A stretch of DNA of 64,000 bases from Chryseobacterium camelliae (GTDB lineage Bacteria; Bacteroidota; Bacteroidia; Flavobacteriales; Weeksellaceae). A program made the translations under genes and the position numbers. Position 1 is the first letter of the stretch, and every line of letters starts with the position of its first letter. The notes under the pieces are model-generated. The model was not told where the DNA came from. It made no database searches and saw only the letters and a list, made by a program, of their open reading frames with translations. Shown in pieces: positions 37,489 to 47,344 of this stretch. The stretch lies in the NCBI RefSeq assembly GCF_030818575.1, contig NZ_JAUTAL010000001.1:3720001-3784000 (forward strand), given 5' to 3'.

Positions 37489-38397
37489 TTAAATATGATC
37501 CTTGATTTCAGCCATAAGTTCTTTGCCTCCGTTTTCAAGGACGATATTGGCAAACTTCTCTCCGAAGTTTTCCGTGTTATTATACTCAAAGCTTTCGTCA
37601 GTGGCAATATAGTTTTTGCCATCCAGTGAGCAAAGAGCGGCCTTAAAACGGATCTGGTCGCCGAGGATTTCTGCGAATGCTCCGATGGGTGCCGTACAGC
37701 CTCCTTCCAGAGTACTCAGGAAATTTCTTTCGATTTCCACACAGATCTGTGTAGGATGATGGTTGATTGTCTTTACAATCTCATTGATCTCTTTCTTTTC
37801 AGAGTGTCCTGCAATAGTAATTACGCCTTGTGAAGGGGCGGGAATCATGAGCGGAAGCATTTCGTAATCAATGTCCATCTTCATCCTTTTGATACCTGCA
37901 AGAGAAAGGATGGTAGCATCGAAATCCTGATCTTCCAGCTTCTGTAAACGGGTCTGGATATTGCCCCGGATATCTGAAAATGCCGCTCCCGGATAATTCC
38001 TCAGCCAGAATGCCCTTCTCCTGAGGCTGCTGGTGGCCAGTTTAAGCTCATGGAAGTCTTTATTTCTGGAAGATTCTTTACGAATCAGGACATCCTGTGG
38101 AAAATCCCTTTCCAGGTGCGCTACCAATTCAATGTTGTTAGGGAGTTGCGTTGGAACATCTTTCAGTGAGTGTACGGCAATATCTATTTCATCGTTCAGC
38201 AGTGCTACATCCAGGTCGCGGGTGAAAACTCCGGTGATCCCCAAGGCATACAATGGCTGGTTGAGGTTTTTGTCTCCGGAAGAAACAATCGGGACAATCT
38301 CAGTCAAATAATTGCTGTTCTGAAGGTGCCTCGCCACTTCTCTTGCCTGCCAAAGGGCCAGTGCAGAATTTCTGGTGCCTATTCTAATGCTTTTCAT
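37489..38397 (-). CDS. hemC: Hydroxymethylbilane synthase (porphobilinogen deaminase)
   Basis: This 302-residue protein starts at 38397 (MKSIRIGTRNSALALWQAR), the family's usual start; a longer frame from 38421 adds eight residues. It contains VHSLKDVPTQLP and the dipyrromethane cofactor cysteine in LEGGCTAPIGAF. It overlaps the end of hemA by 14 bases, so translation is probably coupled. Confidence 0.96.
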   Translation of the reverse strand: MKSIRIGTRNSALALWQAREVARHLQNSNYLTEIVPIVSSGDKNLNQPLYALGITGVFTRDLDVALLNDEIDIAVHSLKDVPTQLPNNIELVAHLERDFPQDVLIRKESSRNKDFHELKLATSSLRRRAFWLRNYPGAAFSDIRGNIQTRLQKLEDQDFDATILSLAGIKRMKMDIDYEMLPLMIPAPSQGVITIAGHSEKKEINEIVKTINHHPTQICVEIERNFLSTLEGGCTAPIGAFAEILGDQIRFKAALCSLDGKNYIATDESFEYNNTENFGEKFANIVLENGGKELMAEIKDHI

Positions 38398-39658
38398 GGA
38401 ATTCGTTGTTGGGTTGTTCAACTAATATTTCGTGCATTAATTTACTGATTTCTTCCGCTTTGAGAGGATTGTCAATGATGTATTTTGCAAAACGGTTGGT
38501 AATTTTCTGGATCATTTTATCAGAAAGTTCCATATCCGTGATGTTGATGTATTTGTTTTTCCGGTAGAAATTGTGCATTTCATTGCGCTCCATGTTTTTC
38601 AGGACCGCTTTGAAATGGTGGATGTTGGGGGCCAGCTTTCTCTTCTTTTCCCATTCAAGAAAATCCTTCATCAGTTCCTTGATGATTTTTTCGGCTTTTG
38701 GGATTTCCTTTTCCCTCTGCTGGATGGTTTCCTGGATCTGCTTGGAAAGTTCATCCACATCAATCAGGGTGACGTTCTTATTCTGAGTGACCTCCTTTTC
38801 CACATTATGAGGGATGGAAAGATCGATAACCAGCGTTTCCTTTCCGTTCGGGAAATGCGATTGGTTAACGATAGGATGCTTAGCACCGGTAGCCACAATG
38901 AGGATATCCGTGTTTTTAAGCTCCTTGTCAAAATCTCCGTAATCAATATGCGGGATATTGTATTTTTGAGAAATCTTTTCCGCTTTTTCCTGCGTTCTGT
39001 TGGCAATTTTTATTTTTGGCTGGTAGACATGCTTAACCAGGTTTTCTACAGTATTCTGCCCGATTTCCCCTACACCAAGAAGCAGGATGTTTTTTTCCGT
39101 GATTCTCTTCTGGCTGTTCAGGATATAGTGGACGGCGGCATAGGATACAGATGCAGCTCCGTTAGAAATTCCCGTTTCATTCTTGATCCTTTTAGAAATC
39201 TGGATGGCAGCATTGATAGCGCGCTCCAGGTAAGGGTTGGAGTTTTGGCGTTCTTTTTTAAACCGGTTGTATGCCTTTTTTATCTGGCCTATGATTTCAA
39301 AATCCCCGATGATCTGGCTTTCCAGTCCCGCGGCCACCCTGAAAAGGTGAATGAGGGCCTCCTCTTTAGTCAGGATATTCGCAAACTGAAGGAAATCCGT
39401 GATATTAACCCCGATGGTCTTGCAGTATTCTTCCGCTACCAGAAGGTAATTGGGAGTAGTGGTGTAAATTTCGGTTCTGTTACAGGTAGATACTACAAAA
39501 GCATCTCCTAAATTTTCATCGTGAATACGGTTGACGAAACTTTTAATATTTTCATCAAAAAAAGCAAATTTACCACGCGTTTCTACATCAGCCTTTTCAT
39601 AGCTTATAGAAAGCACGGCAAAATTAGCAGTTTGATGGATGTTGGAATACTGTAACAT
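38384..39658 (-). CDS. hemA: Glutamyl-tRNA reductase
   Basis: This 424-residue enzyme reduces glutamyl-tRNA to glutamate-1-semialdehyde, the first step of C5 tetrapyrrole synthesis. The catalytic cysteine is in VSTCNRTEIY, GLESQIIGDFEI follows, and the NADPH domain carries LLLGVGEIGQNTVENL. The C-terminal dimerisation helix region is present. It is first in the hem operon, with a TAnnTTTG element just upstream. Confidence 0.96.
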   Translation of the reverse strand: MLQYSNIHQTANFAVLSISYEKADVETRGKFAFFDENIKSFVNRIHDENLGDAFVVSTCNRTEIYTTTPNYLLVAEEYCKTIGVNITDFLQFANILTKEEALIHLFRVAAGLESQIIGDFEIIGQIKKAYNRFKKERQNSNPYLERAINAAIQISKRIKNETGISNGAASVSYAAVHYILNSQKRITEKNILLLGVGEIGQNTVENLVKHVYQPKIKIANRTQEKAEKISQKYNIPHIDYGDFDKELKNTDILIVATGAKHPIVNQSHFPNGKETLVIDLSIPHNVEKEVTQNKNVTLIDVDELSKQIQETIQQREKEIPKAEKIIKELMKDFLEWEKKRKLAPNIHHFKAVLKNMERNEMHNFYRKNKYINITDMELSDKMIQKITNRFAKYIIDNPLKAEEISKLMHEILVEQPNNEFHEKH

Positions 39659-39666
39659 AAGCAGGG

Positions 39667-39674
39667 CAAATTTA
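39667..39674 (-). promoter_or_regulatory. Candidate -7 element for the hem operon (TAAATTTG)
   Basis: TAAATTTG on the minus strand, only 8 bases before the hemA start, implying a very short leader if used. Confidence 0.4.
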
Positions 39675-39869
39675 CGGTTTTTTTAATAAACACCATTCTG
39701 AAACTGTGTATGATAATTATCGTGAAAAACTATAAATTCAGTGTTCATCGTATTCTGCTTAGATCAAGGAATAATTCTATTGAAATATTGCATAAAAAAT
39801 TAGCCAAAATTTAATAAAATTTTAACCAAATTACTCTTGCATATAATTTTATGGCTTGTCTTAAATTTA

Positions 39870-39877
39870 TATCTTTG
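39870..39877 (+). promoter_or_regulatory. Candidate -7 element for the mre operon (TATCTTTG)
   Basis: TATCTTTG, 26 bases before the mreB ATG. An AGAAGGA stretch just before the start could act as a ribosome binding site, which is unusual for this phylum. Confidence 0.5.
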
Positions 39878-39903
39878 TAATTCTTAAAAATCAGAAGGAA
39901 AAT

Positions 39904-40929
39904 ATGAGTTTATTCGATATGTTTACGCAAGAAATTGCGATAGACCTGGGGACTGCCAATACCCTCATCATCCATAATAATAAAATTGTTATAGATCAGC
40001 CGTCCATTGTAGCCATTGAACGTTCTACCGGAAGGCCTATTGCAGTGGGGGAGCAAGCAAAGCACATGCAGGGGAAAACTCATGAGGATATCAAGACGAT
40101 CCGCCCGCTGAAAGACGGGGTAATCGCTGATTTCCATGCTTCTGAGCACATGATTAAGGAGTTCATCAAAAAAATTCCCGGGATCAAAGGCAAATTTATC
40201 CAACCCGCCCTTAGGATCGTGATCTGTATTCCTTCGGGAATTACTGAAGTGGAAAAAAGAGCGGTAAGGGATTCTGCACAGAAGGTAAATGCCAAAGAGG
40301 TCCGTTTGATCTATGAGCCAATGGCTGCTGCGATCGGGGTTGGTATAGACGTTCAGAAACCGGAAGGAAATATGATTATCGACATAGGCGGAGGTACTAC
40401 TGAAATTGCCGTTGTGGCTTTGGGAGGTATTGTCTGTGATAAGTCTGTAAAGATCGCCGGAGACGTATTTACCAACGATATTGCCTATTATCTGAGAACA
40501 CACCACAACCTGTATATCGGGGAAAGAACAGCGGAAAGGATCAAAATTGAAGTTGGTTCCGCCGTTGAGGATCTGGATGTGGATATTGAAGATATCCCGG
40601 TACAGGGTAGAGACCTTATTACAGGAAAACCAAAAGAAATTATGGTTGGGTATAAGGAAATTGCCCGTGCCCTTGACAAATCCATCATCAGGATTGAGGA
40701 TGCCGTTATGGAAACACTGTCCCTTACGCCGCCTGAACTTGCCGCTGATATTTACAAAACAGGTATTTACCTTGCTGGTGGAGGAGCTTTGCTGAGAGGC
40801 CTGGCAGACAGGCTGCACAAGAAGACAGGCCTTCCTGTTTTCGTAGCGGAAGATCCGTTGAGAGCAGTGGTGCGCGGAACAGGGATTGCGCTTAAGAATA
40901 TGGATAAATTCAACTTCCTGATCAAATAA
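39904..40929 (+). CDS. mreB: Rod shape-determining actin homologue MreB
   Basis: This 341-residue bacterial actin shows the expected nucleotide-binding motifs: EIAIDLGTANTLI, VIDIGGGTTEIAVVALGG written here in part (IDIGGGTTEIAV), and YLAGGGALLRGLADR. It forms membrane filaments that guide the elongasome. It starts the mreBCD-mrdA-rodA operon. Confidence 0.97.
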   Translation: MSLFDMFTQEIAIDLGTANTLIIHNNKIVIDQPSIVAIERSTGRPIAVGEQAKHMQGKTHEDIKTIRPLKDGVIADFHASEHMIKEFIKKIPGIKGKFIQPALRIVICIPSGITEVEKRAVRDSAQKVNAKEVRLIYEPMAAAIGVGIDVQKPEGNMIIDIGGGTTEIAVVALGGIVCDKSVKIAGDVFTNDIAYYLRTHHNLYIGERTAERIKIEVGSAVEDLDVDIEDIPVQGRDLITGKPKEIMVGYKEIARALDKSIIRIEDAVMETLSLTPPELAADIYKTGIYLAGGGALLRGLADRLHKKTGLPVFVAEDPLRAVVRGTGIALKNMDKFNFLIK

Positions 40930-40956
40930 TTTTAACTTTTACGACTCTTTATCGGA

Positions 40957-41811
40957 ATGGGATTTTTGCTGAGATTATTTTCGAAGAATGCTCTTTTTGT
41001 CTTCTTTATATTTCTGCAGATTATTGCTCTGGTTCTGATATTCTCTAAAAACGCCATGCAGCAATCCTGGATTGCAGGGCAAACGGCGGCATTCAACTCC
41101 TGGGTATCCGGATATATTGATGAAGGGGTTTCCTATCTGAAGCTGAAACAGATCAATGAAGATCTTGTCAAGCAGAATAAGGCACTGATGACCCAGCTTT
41201 ATGGGAAAGAAGGGGCCAAAAACCCGGTATTCAGGAAAGTTCATGATACATTGGGAGGAGGGCAGATCTATACTTTTGTTGATGGAGAAATCGTTTTCAA
41301 CAGCATCAACAGGAGAAATAATTACTTTACCATTAACCGGGGAAAAAGGGATGGCGTGTTTCCGCAGATGGGGGTCATTGCCCCTAAAGGAATTGCCGGG
41401 ATCATTATCAATTCCACCGATAGTTATTCCCTGGCCCAATCCGTTCTAAGCGTCAATAAGATCAGGATCAATGCTGCTCTGAAAAACTCAGGGTATTTCG
41501 GGACGTTAACATGGAACGGAGATAATTCCCGTGTCATGCATCTTGCCGATATTCCGAAATATGTGGCGGTAAAAGTCGGAGATTCTATAGTTACTGACGG
41601 GAAATCAGCTGTTTTTCCTAAAGGTGTAATGATTGGTACCGTAGCCGGGTACTCAGTAGACAATAAAACCGGATTCTGGGACATTTCAGTGGAACTGAGT
41701 GAAAAAATGGGGGCTCTGAGCAAAGTATATATTGTTAAAAACCTGAAAAAGGCAGAGGTGCAGAAAATTCAGGATACCATGCAGGCGGTAATAAAGAAAG
41801 AAAATGATTAG
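40957..41811 (+). CDS. mreC: Rod shape-determining protein MreC
   Basis: This 284-residue protein has an N-terminal transmembrane helix (about 10-30), a short coiled coil, and the periplasmic MreC beta domains (INRRNNYFTINRGKRDGVFP, MGVIAPKGIAGIII). It connects MreB to the periplasmic synthases. Its last 8 bases overlap mreD. Confidence 0.95.
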   Translation: MGFLLRLFSKNALFVFFIFLQIIALVLIFSKNAMQQSWIAGQTAAFNSWVSGYIDEGVSYLKLKQINEDLVKQNKALMTQLYGKEGAKNPVFRKVHDTLGGGQIYTFVDGEIVFNSINRRNNYFTINRGKRDGVFPQMGVIAPKGIAGIIINSTDSYSLAQSVLSVNKIRINAALKNSGYFGTLTWNGDNSRVMHLADIPKYVAVKVGDSIVTDGKSAVFPKGVMIGTVAGYSVDNKTGFWDISVELSEKMGALSKVYIVKNLKKAEVQKIQDTMQAVIKKEND

Positions 41812-42310
41812 CAGGACATTATTTACGGATATTTTAATCATGGCTTTTCTTGTGGCACTACAGATTTTTGTGCTGAACAGGATTACGCTCTTCGGGAAGT
41901 ATACCCCAGTGGTATACCCTGTATTCGTTATGTTCTATCCTTTCTTCAGGAATAAATTCCAATTTCTGGCCCTGAGTTTCCTTATAGGACTCAGTATAGA
42001 TGCTTTCCTTTATTCATGGGGGATCAATGCTTTCGCTACCACACTGATTGCTTACTTTAGAACTTTGATTTTCAGGACTTCTACCGATACTTCAACCGAT
42101 TTCTTTTCTTTTCAGTCCCTTCTGTGGGCGCAATTTTTGCTGTTTTTATTTTCAAGCATATTTTTACATCAGCTTCTGGTACAATATATCGAGTTCTTTA
42201 AGCTGAGCCGTTTTTTTGAAATATTATTCAATGTTGTGATCACGAGTGGGATTTCATTTGTGTTTATTGTTATATATGCATTAATATTTAAAGTCAAGCA
42301 GAAAGTGTGA
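41804..42310 (+). CDS. mreD: Rod shape-determining protein MreD
   Basis: This 168-residue membrane protein has about five hydrophobic helices. Sequence conservation in MreD is low, but position between mreC and mrdA with overlaps on both sides (8 bases with mreC, 4 with mrdA) and membrane topology support the call. Confidence 0.9.
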   Translation: MISRTLFTDILIMAFLVALQIFVLNRITLFGKYTPVVYPVFVMFYPFFRNKFQFLALSFLIGLSIDAFLYSWGINAFATTLIAYFRTLIFRTSTDTSTDFFSFQSLLWAQFLLFLFSSIFLHQLLVQYIEFFKLSRFFEILFNVVITSGISFVFIVIYALIFKVKQKV

Positions 42311-44346
42311 ATACACGGTATTTGAAAATTTTTTCCGCCCTTCTCGTTATTGCTCTTATATTTATAGCAAGGCTTGCCTATTTGCAGCTTTTTACAGACC
42401 GCTATGCGCTGAATGCTGCCAATACATCCATTAAAATTGAATACATTATTCCGCAAAGAGGTGTAATCTTTGACAGGAATGGAAAGATTATGGTAGGTAA
42501 CCAGCCTGCCTATGAAATTTCTTTTACCCAGGCTCTGATGAAGCCTGATTTTGATACCGTGGCCTTCTGTAACCTCATGAAGATCAGTAAAACTGATTTC
42601 ATCAACAGGATCAACACCATCAAAAAAGAAAAATATTATTCCAAACTGACCCCGATGCCTTTTATAAAGGACCTCAGCAGGGAAGATATTGCCAGAGTGC
42701 AGGAAATTATTTTTAAATATCCGGCCTTCAGCATCGTTTCCAGGCCCCAGCGCCAGTATGAAGTTTCAACTTCCGGGAACCTTCTGGGCTATACAAGTGA
42801 GGTAAATGAGCGGGATATTAAAAAAGATTCAACCTATTACCTTCCCGGAGATTTTATCGGTAAAACAGGGATCGAAAAATCCTACGAAAAACAACTTCGC
42901 GGAATCAAAGGCATGAAATACATCCAGAAAGATATCCGCCTCAGAAATATCGGGTCTTATAAAAATGGGACTCTGGATAAAGATGTCGTTACGGGAAAAG
43001 ATATTACACTTACGATCGATTACGATCTTCAGCGTATGGCTGAAGAGATGCTGGTCAATAAGCATGGAGCCATTGTAGCCATTGATCCGAATACGGGCGA
43101 AATCCTGACCCTCGCTACGGGACCGGATATTGACCCGAACTTATTTACAGGGCCTAACAAGTCTAAAAATCTTTACGCTCTTTCAAAAGATACCCTGTAC
43201 GAAAACAAGCCTACATTTGACCGTTCATTACAGGCTGCCTATCCTCCAGGATCGACGTTTAAGCTTCTTACAGCACTTGCAGCCATGCAAATGGGAGTTA
43301 TGGATGAAAATACAATATTCCCCTGTGGCGGAGGTTTCAGTTACAGAGGGCTGAGAATTAAAGGCCATGGTGGTGCAGAGCCTCTGATCCCTTCCATCCA
43401 GGTATCCAGCAACTGTTATTTTTCTTATGCTTATCTGGCCATCCTGAATAAATATCCAGGCAATCCATCCAAAGGGGTAGATGAATGGAAAAGTATCCTG
43501 AACAGTTTTGGAGTAGGAGAATTTCTGAATAATGATCTCGCAGTAGGAGCCAGAGGGAGAATTCCTTCCGGTGAGTTCTATGAAAAAAGAATGCAATCCA
43601 TCCTCAAGGCAAGCGGTTCAAAAAAAGATTATAAAAACTGGGATCCGTTGGCTACCGGTGCGGTTTTTAACGGAATGGGGCAGGGTGATGTGCTCGTAAC
43701 GCCGCTTCAACTGGCCAACTATGTGTCAGCCATTGCCAACAAAGGATGGTATTATACCCCTCATATTGTAAAAGCCATTGACGGGAAAAAAAATCCTGAT
43801 CCGAGATTTACCAAAAAACATAGAACGCTGGTTGATCCTAAACATTTCGATCCTGTACTAAAAGGAATGGAAGCCGTAGTACTGCGGGGAACGGCACACG
43901 GGTTGAAATCCAATGATTTTACCCAGCTGGCCAAAACGGGAACTGCACAGGTGCCACAGGGAAAGGATAATTCGATCTTTGTACTGATCGCTCCTGCCGA
44001 CAAACCTAAAATTGTAGTTGCCGCGGTAATGGAACACGCAGGCTTTGGTGCGACATGGGCAGGACCAGCTTGTACAGTAATTGCAGAAAAATATATTACA
44101 GGAGACCTGAAAAGAGAGCACCTGTACAAAAAGATGGTAACGTCCAGCTTTATGCCGGAATATAAGCGGCAGTGGATTTCTGACCTTAAGCGCAAAGGCC
44201 TGTATGTAGAGCCAAAACTGGATTCTGTAAAGCAAAAAAAGATTCAGGACAGCCTGAATTATATTAAAGAACAGAAAGCCAAGTTGCAGAAAGCGATTAC
44301 CGACGAAACCAAAAATATTAAAAACACAAAACCGGCGCAACGATGA
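42307..44346 (+). CDS. mrdA: Penicillin-binding protein 2 (elongasome transpeptidase)
   Basis: This 679-residue class B PBP has one N-terminal helix, a dimerisation domain (PQRGVIFDRNGKIMVGNQPA) and a transpeptidase domain with the catalytic serine in PPGSTFKLL, SSN in IQVSSNCYFSY and KTGTAQ. It cross-links new glycan in the cell cylinder with RodA. It starts with GTG overlapping the mreD stop by 4 bases. The C-terminal ~60 residues are a charged extension. Confidence 0.95.
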   Translation: MNTRYLKIFSALLVIALIFIARLAYLQLFTDRYALNAANTSIKIEYIIPQRGVIFDRNGKIMVGNQPAYEISFTQALMKPDFDTVAFCNLMKISKTDFINRINTIKKEKYYSKLTPMPFIKDLSREDIARVQEIIFKYPAFSIVSRPQRQYEVSTSGNLLGYTSEVNERDIKKDSTYYLPGDFIGKTGIEKSYEKQLRGIKGMKYIQKDIRLRNIGSYKNGTLDKDVVTGKDITLTIDYDLQRMAEEMLVNKHGAIVAIDPNTGEILTLATGPDIDPNLFTGPNKSKNLYALSKDTLYENKPTFDRSLQAAYPPGSTFKLLTALAAMQMGVMDENTIFPCGGGFSYRGLRIKGHGGAEPLIPSIQVSSNCYFSYAYLAILNKYPGNPSKGVDEWKSILNSFGVGEFLNNDLAVGARGRIPSGEFYEKRMQSILKASGSKKDYKNWDPLATGAVFNGMGQGDVLVTPLQLANYVSAIANKGWYYTPHIVKAIDGKKNPDPRFTKKHRTLVDPKHFDPVLKGMEAVVLRGTAHGLKSNDFTQLAKTGTAQVPQGKDNSIFVLIAPADKPKIVVAAVMEHAGFGATWAGPACTVIAEKYITGDLKREHLYKKMVTSSFMPEYKRQWISDLKRKGLYVEPKLDSVKQKKIQDSLNYIKEQKAKLQKAITDETKNIKNTKPAQR

Positions 44347-45573
44347 AATGGATGGAAGGAATAGATAAATTGGGGCTCGGGCTGTATTTCCTGCTGTGCA
44401 TATTCGCTATTGCCAACATTTACAGTGTCGACCAGAAACTGGGAGAAAAACAGCTTGTTTTTTTCTGTATATCAATATTTGTAGGCATCGTAAATTTTTG
44501 TCGGGAGAAGCAAGTTCTTCGAAAATATGTCCGGGATCATCTATATTGGAGGAGTACTCCTCCTGATTGGGCTTTTTCCTTTCGGGAAAGAGATTCTTGG
44601 GCAGAAGAACTGGTATAAATTCGGCAGCTTTACCATGCAGCCGGTAGAATTTGCCAAGATAGGAACAGCGCTTATGCTTTCCAATTACGTATCCGGACCT
44701 GAATTTAACCTCAGCAATAGAAAATCACTTTTAACTTCACTGGCCATCATTGGAATTCCGGCAGTTGTGGTACTGGCCATTCCGGATGTGGGATCAATGC
44801 TGGTATTCATTGCTTTTTTCATTGCGTTATATCGGGAGGGGCTGAATGGCTTATTATTCGGAATCGGATTCCTTTTCGCCTTTGTCTTTCTCATCTCTCT
44901 GGCAGTACCGCCATTGTACGTAGCGATTGCTATCGTCGCAGTAATAGGAGGCTGGATTGCGATGAATTATTATAAAATGTCATGGAACGTCATTTCGATT
45001 TCCGGGATTGCCGCTTCAGTTCTGATCTTATGCGGACTGGCATTTGGCTCTCCATATATTCTGGAGAAGCTGCCGAAGCATCAGAGGGAAAGGATTGAGG
45101 TCTTGTACAAAGGGGAAAAAGCATTTCGGGATACTTCAGGATACAACCTCCTGTATTCGAAAACGGCAATCGGTTCCGGAGGTCTTTGGGGTAAAGGATA
45201 CCGTGAGGGTTCCGTTACCCAGGGAAAGTTTGTTCCTGAACAGGAAACCGATTATATTTTCTGTACGGTAGGGGAAGAATGGGGCTTTATAGGGAGTGCT
45301 GTACTGGTTCTTTGTTATATGGTATATATCGGAAGAATCTATTACCTCGCAGAGAATCAGAAATCCTCATTTAACCGCGTTTTCGGATATTGCTTTGCTT
45401 CCATACTGCTGATGCACTTTTCCATTAATTTAGGCATGGTTATGGGGCTTTTTCCTACGGTTGGTATTCCGCTCCCTTATTTCAGCTACGGAGGAAGCTC
45501 GCTGCTTGCCTTCTCGATGATGACATTCATCTTCTTTAAACTGAACTACTCAGATAAAAACAGTCTGGTTTAA
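44343..45573 (+). pseudogene. rodA: RodA glycan polymerase, frame broken by one extra base near 44492-44499
   Basis: RodA is the SEDS peptidoglycan polymerase that works with PBP2. The first frame (from ATG at 44343, overlapping mrdA by 4 bases) ends at 44618, but sense sequence changes frame after about 44491. Removing one base from the AAATTTTT tract gives continuous protein through FVGRSKFFENMSGII to WYKFGSFTMQPVEFAKIG, the polymerase loop, and the C-terminal GIPLPYFSYGGSS signature. Restored length is 409 residues, normal for Bacteroidota RodA. All other elongasome genes are intact, so I favour a sequencing error. Confidence 0.88.
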
Positions 45574-45642
45574 ACGTAGCCTGTAAAACTATGTAGTTTA
45601 GGTGCTATTCCCGATTGTAAAAACCATAATTCCCTATTTACC

Positions 45643-46218
45643 ATGAAAGAATCCTACTTTTCAGATCAGGAATTTAAAAATACGGGTGCAATAGAATTGC
45701 AGAAAGGTGAATATGATTATTGCATTTTCCGGCAGGTAAATTTTGAATATGCGGACCTTTCAGGATTCCGTTTTAATAACTGTCAGTTCATACTTTGCAA
45801 TATAAGCCTTGCCAATCTTTCCGGGACCGTTTTCAGTGATGTTGTTTTCAATGAATGTAAGATGCTCGGGCTTCATTTTGATCAGTGCAATCAGTTTGCC
45901 TTATCAGTGGCTTTTAATTCCTGCCTGCTTCATAATGCCGTTTTTTATAAAACATCTTTAAAGAATACTGTATTTAGAGATTCTGTCCTTATGGAGGCTG
46001 ATTTTTCAGACTGTAATCTGGGTGGAGCAGTATTTGCCGGGTGTGATCTTTCCGGTGCGGTTTTCGACCATACTAACCTTGAAAAGGCCGATTTCAGGAC
46101 CGCTGTGAATTACTCCATAAATCCGGCGGTAAACAGGCTTAAAAAAGCCAGATTTTCGCTTTCCGGCATATCTGGTCTGCTGGATACTCTGGATATTGAA
46201 ATTGACCGTAATAACTAG
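45643..46218 (+). CDS. Pentapeptide repeat protein
   Basis: This 191-residue protein consists mostly of pentapeptide repeats A(D/N)LXX-like units (YADLSGFRFNNCQF, ADFSDCNLGGAVFAG, SGAVFDHTNLEKADFR), which fold into a right-handed quadrilateral helix. Such proteins can mimic DNA and protect gyrase, as Qnr does, but length and repeats alone do not show that here. It has many cysteines at repeat positions. It stands alone between rodA and a terminator. Confidence 0.88.
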   Translation: MKESYFSDQEFKNTGAIELQKGEYDYCIFRQVNFEYADLSGFRFNNCQFILCNISLANLSGTVFSDVVFNECKMLGLHFDQCNQFALSVAFNSCLLHNAVFYKTSLKNTVFRDSVLMEADFSDCNLGGAVFAGCDLSGAVFDHTNLEKADFRTAVNYSINPAVNRLKKARFSLSGISGLLDTLDIEIDRNN

Positions 46219-46295
46219 GGTAGTGTTCAGGGTCAGGTATTATATCTTGTTGGGTTAAAAATGATCCCAACGTTATAAGTAATTTAATCAAAAGA

Positions 46296-46321
46296 AAAAC
46301 CATCACGATCGTGATGGTTTT
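46296..46321. terminator. Bidirectional terminator
   Basis: AAAACCATCACG / CGTGATGGTTTT form a nearly loopless perfect palindrome with flanking A and T runs between convergent genes. Confidence 0.85.
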
Positions 46322-46344
46322 ATATGTAAATCAGTAATCTGTTA

Positions 46345-47061
46345 TTAAAAGTTAGTACGGTTAGAGGTTGGCGTTGTTGCCGCCAGGTTAGCATTGTAAG
46401 CCTCTCCGTTTTCATTGATGATTCTTTTCCCGAATCTGTATTTTGGACCCCAATACGAATCATTCAGCGACGAAATCATGACTCCCTTTGATGTAGCAGC
46501 ATGAATAAACTTCACTTCACCATTTTCATCTACACTTTCTACGATTCCTACGTGAGAGATTCTCCTGCCGTGCGAAAAGAAAATAAGGTCACCTTTTTGA
46601 AGGTTCTCTTTTTCAATTTTCTCTCCTTCTTCAGCCTGGGAAGCAGCAACTCTTGGTAAGCTCAACCCTGCAGCGGCACCGAATACGGAAAGTACAAATG
46701 CAGAGCAGTCGATCCCGTTTCTGGTCATCCCTCCATATCTGTAGGGAGTTCCTATATAGGTCGCAGCCTCAGAAAGGATACCGTCGATTGTTTTATTGTG
46801 CTTGATTGCTTTGGCAATTTCAGAATTTTTGATGGAATTTTTAGCATTGGCTATAGTAGCTGCCTTCTCTGCAAGAAAAGAATCAATGAGTCTCTGCTTG
46901 TCAAGCTCCATTTTCTTAGTATCAATAGAGACAAGTTTGGCATCTGTTTTGTATTCTTTATTGTAAGTTGCTGGTTTTGATACTACATAATTAGTTACAC
47001 AAGATTGTAATGAAACGGTAGAAACAAAAGCGACTAAGTAAAACAAAACTCTTTTCTTCAT
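46345..47061 (-). CDS. NlpC/P60 (C40) cell-wall endopeptidase, lipoprotein
   Basis: This 238-residue protein starts at 47061 (MKKRVLFYLVAF) with lipobox SLQSC; the longer frame to 47115 adds 18 atypical residues. A helical linker (about 40-100) precedes the C40 domain with the catalytic Cys in NGIDCSAFVLSVFG, His in ISHVGIVES and a third polar residue in IHAATS. Such enzymes cut gamma-D-Glu to diaminopimelate bonds in peptidoglycan. Confidence 0.92.
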   Translation of the reverse strand: MKKRVLFYLVAFVSTVSLQSCVTNYVVSKPATYNKEYKTDAKLVSIDTKKMELDKQRLIDSFLAEKAATIANAKNSIKNSEIAKAIKHNKTIDGILSEAATYIGTPYRYGGMTRNGIDCSAFVLSVFGAAAGLSLPRVAASQAEEGEKIEKENLQKGDLIFFSHGRRISHVGIVESVDENGEVKFIHAATSKGVMISSLNDSYWGPKYRFGKRIINENGEAYNANLAATTPTSNRTNF

Positions 47062-47114
47062 ATATATTTGATTATCCGTGTTAGAAAAAGGAATATTTAT
47101 TTTCAAATGCAACA

Positions 47115-47122
47115 CAAAAATA
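47115..47122 (-). promoter_or_regulatory. Candidate -7 element for the NlpC/P60 gene (TATTTTTG)
   Basis: TATTTTTG on the minus strand, 54 bases before the start at 47061. Confidence 0.4.
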
Positions 47123-47215
47123 TGTATTCCTTATAGAAGGACTTTAATATGAGTATTTTTGCACTTTGTTTTTAACACATTTTAACATATTGTATAAGTA
47201 TGTTAAAGAAAAATA

Positions 47216-47258
47216 AACCGCTTTAGGCTATTTTTAGCTTATATGCGGTTTTTTTTAT
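47216..47258 (+). terminator. Orphan plus-strand terminator-like hairpin
   Basis: AACCGC (47216-47221) and GCGGTT (47245-47250) with an inner GCTA/TAGC stem, followed by eight T. No plus-strand gene precedes it. Confidence 0.45.
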
Positions 47259-47344
47259 TAAGATTCTTTAACAAAATTAATACGGGATCTTTATCAACAG
47301 GATTTTATATCATTAACGCTCTTTTTTTATTCACTTTTTATAAA

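Noticed and set aside
38573..39511. Long plus-strand ORF of 312 codons opposite hemA
   Set aside because: It is the antisense of a well-conserved gene and has no recognisable domain or promoter.
39910..40818. Long minus-strand ORF of 302 codons opposite mreB
   Set aside because: Shadow of mreB; composition reflects the complement of a conserved gene.
42307..42309. mrdA beginning with a non-ATG codon as a sign of a wrong start
   Set aside because: GTG overlapping the mreD stop gives the correct PBP2 N-terminus and a tight coupling typical of the operon.
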